Shown here piece after piece: positions 6,838 to 8,167 of a DNA stretch of 8,167 nt. The notes beneath the pieces are model-generated. The model was not told the origin of the DNA, made no database searches, and was given only the letters and a program-made list of their open reading frames with translations. Positions within the stretch are counted from its first letter, which is position 1; the number at the start of each line of letters is the position of its first letter. Origin of the DNA: Pedobacter schmidteae (GTDB taxonomy: Bacteria > Bacteroidota > Bacteroidia > Sphingobacteriales > Sphingobacteriaceae); assembly GCA_945906015.1 (NCBI GenBank), contig CAMDQV010000082.1, forward strand, positions 1-8,167, read 5' to 3'. A program made the position numbers and the translations under genes.

Positions 6838-7019
6838 TCACAAATTATCAGGATGCAAAGAAATTAAATTGTACCAAAATTCCATACAAAGCAATGTTAA
6901 TGTTACTCTTATTCTTCCATTTTTTAAGATTTTGAACAGATTCTGCCAGAATTAACAATTATTTTAGTCCTATTGTTCAGAAAGCTTAACTTTGTATGAG
7001 CTAAAAGCTGATTTATACG
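6838..7019. other. Divergent intergenic region between the DUF5916 gene and ffh
   Basis: This 182-base AT-rich gap must hold promoters for both flanking genes. The ffh side has a clear -7 element (see 6963-6994). On the DUF5916 side the best minus-strand candidate is TTGCTTTG (complement of 6887-6894, one mismatch to TAnnTTTG) without a -33 box, so I do not call it as a promoter. Nothing else recognisable was seen; there is no small ORF of note and no strong hairpin. Confidence 0.5.
6963..6994 (+). promoter_or_regulatory. Probable promoter of ffh
   Basis: TAACTTTG at 6987-6994 matches the Bacteroidota -7 consensus TAnnTTTG exactly. TTTA at 6963-6966 is one base off the -33 TTTG and lies 20 bases upstream, which is correct spacing. 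Transcription would begin near 7000, giving a leader of about 20 bases before the ATG at 7020. Confidence 0.55.
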
Positions 7020-8167
7020 ATGTTTGAAAATTTACAGGATAAACTTGACAGAGCCTTTAAGGTATTAAAAGGACAAGGAAGCATAACGGAAATAAACGTG
7101 GCCGAAACCATGAAAGAGATACGTAAAGCTCTTTTGAATGCCGACGTTAACTATAAAACTGCCAAGGCATTTACTGATGATGTAAAAGAAAAAGCACTCG
7201 GACTCAATGTACTGACCTCTATATCTCCGGGACAGTTACTAACTAAGCTCATGAACGATGAGCTGGCAGCCTTAATGGGCGGAACTGTTGAAGAATTAAC
7301 TATCTCTGCAAATCCAACGATTATACTGGTTGCCGGATTAAATGGTGCGGGTAAGACCACATTTTCTGGGAAACTTGCCAATTATCTGGTAACACAAAAG
7401 AATAAAAAACCTTTACTGGTTGCTGGCGACATTTATCGCCCGGCAGCGATTGATCAGCTGGAAGTTCTTGGCGGACAAATCGGGGTTCCGGTTTATTCTG
7501 ACCGCAGTTCCAAAGATCCGGTTGCCATTGCAATGGCAGGAATTGCTGAAGCAAAAAAGAACGGACAAAATGTAGTAATCATCGATACCGCCGGAAGATT
7601 GGCTATTGATGAGGGATTGATGAAAGAGATTGCCGAGGTAAAGGCACAAGCCAAACCGCATGAAATCCTGTTTGTGGTCGATTCCATGACCGGACAAGAT
7701 GCCGTAAATACTGCCAAAGCATTCAATGACCGCCTTGACTTTACCGGGGTAGTATTAACAAAATTAGATGGAGATACCCGCGGTGGTGCTGCACTTTCTA
7801 TCAAATCAGTTGTAAACAAACCTATTAAATTTATCGGTACCGGCGAAAAAATGGAAGCCCTGGATGTATTTTATCCAGATAGAATGGCAAGCCGTATTCT
7901 CGGGATGGGTGATGTGGTTTCGCTAGTTGAACGTGCTCAAATGCAGTTCGATGAGAAAGAAGCTGCCGAGCTACAGAAGAAAATTCGCAAGAATAAATTC
8001 GATTTCAACGACTTCCTGAACCAAATCCAACAGATCAAAAAAATGGGTAATATGAAAGATCTGATGGGTATGATTCCGGGTGTGGGAAAAGCCATGAAAG
8101 ATGTTGAAGTTGATGATAATGCCTTTACTCCTATTGAATCGATCATCCGTTCTATGACCCCGCATGA
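7020..8167 (+). CDS. ffh: Signal recognition particle protein Ffh (SRP54 GTPase), 3' end missing
   Basis: The first 382 codons are present and the frame is open to the right edge; full-length family members are about 440-450 residues. The protein binds SRP RNA and signal sequences at the ribosome and docks with FtsY to target membrane and exported proteins. The N domain (about 1-95) opens MFENLQDKLDRAFKVLKG and includes EIRKALLNADVN. The G domain follows with P-loop GLNGAGKTT (106-114), GDIYRPAAIDQL (136-147), DTAGR (189-193), TKLDGDTRGG (247-256) and GTGEKMEALDVFYPDR (273-288). ILGMGD (293-298) leads into the M domain, with the MGNMKDLMGMIPGVG segment at 342-356. DIYRPAA and the M domain separate it from FtsY. 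The missing part should hold the rest of the RNA-binding M-domain helices. In the P-loop, Asn108 stands where most Ffh proteins have Gln. Start ATG 7020 fits the family N-terminus. Confidence 0.96.
   Translation, partial: MFENLQDKLDRAFKVLKGQGSITEINVAETMKEIRKALLNADVNYKTAKAFTDDVKEKALGLNVLTSISPGQLLTKLMNDELAALMGGTVEELTISANPTIILVAGLNGAGKTTFSGKLANYLVTQKNKKPLLVAGDIYRPAAIDQLEVLGGQIGVPVYSDRSSKDPVAIAMAGIAEAKKNGQNVVIIDTAGRLAIDEGLMKEIAEVKAQAKPHEILFVVDSMTGQDAVNTAKAFNDRLDFTGVVLTKLDGDTRGGAALSIKSVVNKPIKFIGTGEKMEALDVFYPDRMASRILGMGDVVSLVERAQMQFDEKEAAELQKKIRKNKFDFNDFLNQIQQIKKMGNMKDLMGMIPGVGKAMKDVEVDDNAFTPIESIIRSMTPH

Noticed and set aside
7151..8165. Several overlapping minus-strand ORFs of 64-108 codons
   Set aside because: They are antisense shadows of ffh, which is clearly coding on + with all SRP GTPase motifs.

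Overview
The window looks like ordinary chromosome from a member of the Bacteroidota, most likely a Sphingobacteriia/Pedobacter-type bacterium. This rests on several things: proteins typical of that phylum (DUF3078, DUF5916, a CarboxypepD_reg-like envelope protein, a GH73-LysM lipoprotein), AT-rich gaps, no recognisable Shine-Dalgarno sequences before any start codon, and -7-type promoter elements of the Bacteroidota form TAnnTTTG. The genus is an inference. I see no mobile element, phage gene, CRISPR array, tRNA or rRNA.

Left part (1-3157, all + strand, gaps of 36-79 bases): the 3' end of a group II PLP-dependent decarboxylase, ruvX (YqgF), a class I SAM O-methyltransferase, a lipoprotein N-acetylglucosaminidase with a LysM domain, and a secreted protein with a carboxypeptidase-regulatory-like beta-sandwich domain. 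The last of these starts with TTG, and that start overlaps the stop of a 16-codon mini-ORF. The spacing allows an operon or two overlapping transcripts. A good -7 element lies just before ruvX.

Middle (3158-6837): a 186-base gap with a perfect 14-bp palindrome, then a DUF3078 outer-membrane beta-barrel candidate on +. Facing it on - is an 810-residue CBM9-like/DUF5916 protein, also a predicted outer-membrane barrel. The two genes converge over 56 AT-rich bases with no convincing terminator.

Right part (6838-8167): a 182-base divergent gap with a clear TAnnTTTG element, then ffh, the SRP GTPase. It runs off the right edge inside its M domain.

Four consecutive genes (1505-6837) encode exported or envelope proteins, placed between housekeeping genes (ruvX, ffh). 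The envelope proteins may share a role in cell wall or outer-membrane maintenance, but nothing here proves that they work together. I did not find a convincing new system. The most interesting details are an FtsY-like Asn in the P-loop of Ffh, the TTG start overlapping a mini-ORF, and a DUF5916 barrel of unknown substrate with no SusC/SusD partner nearby.
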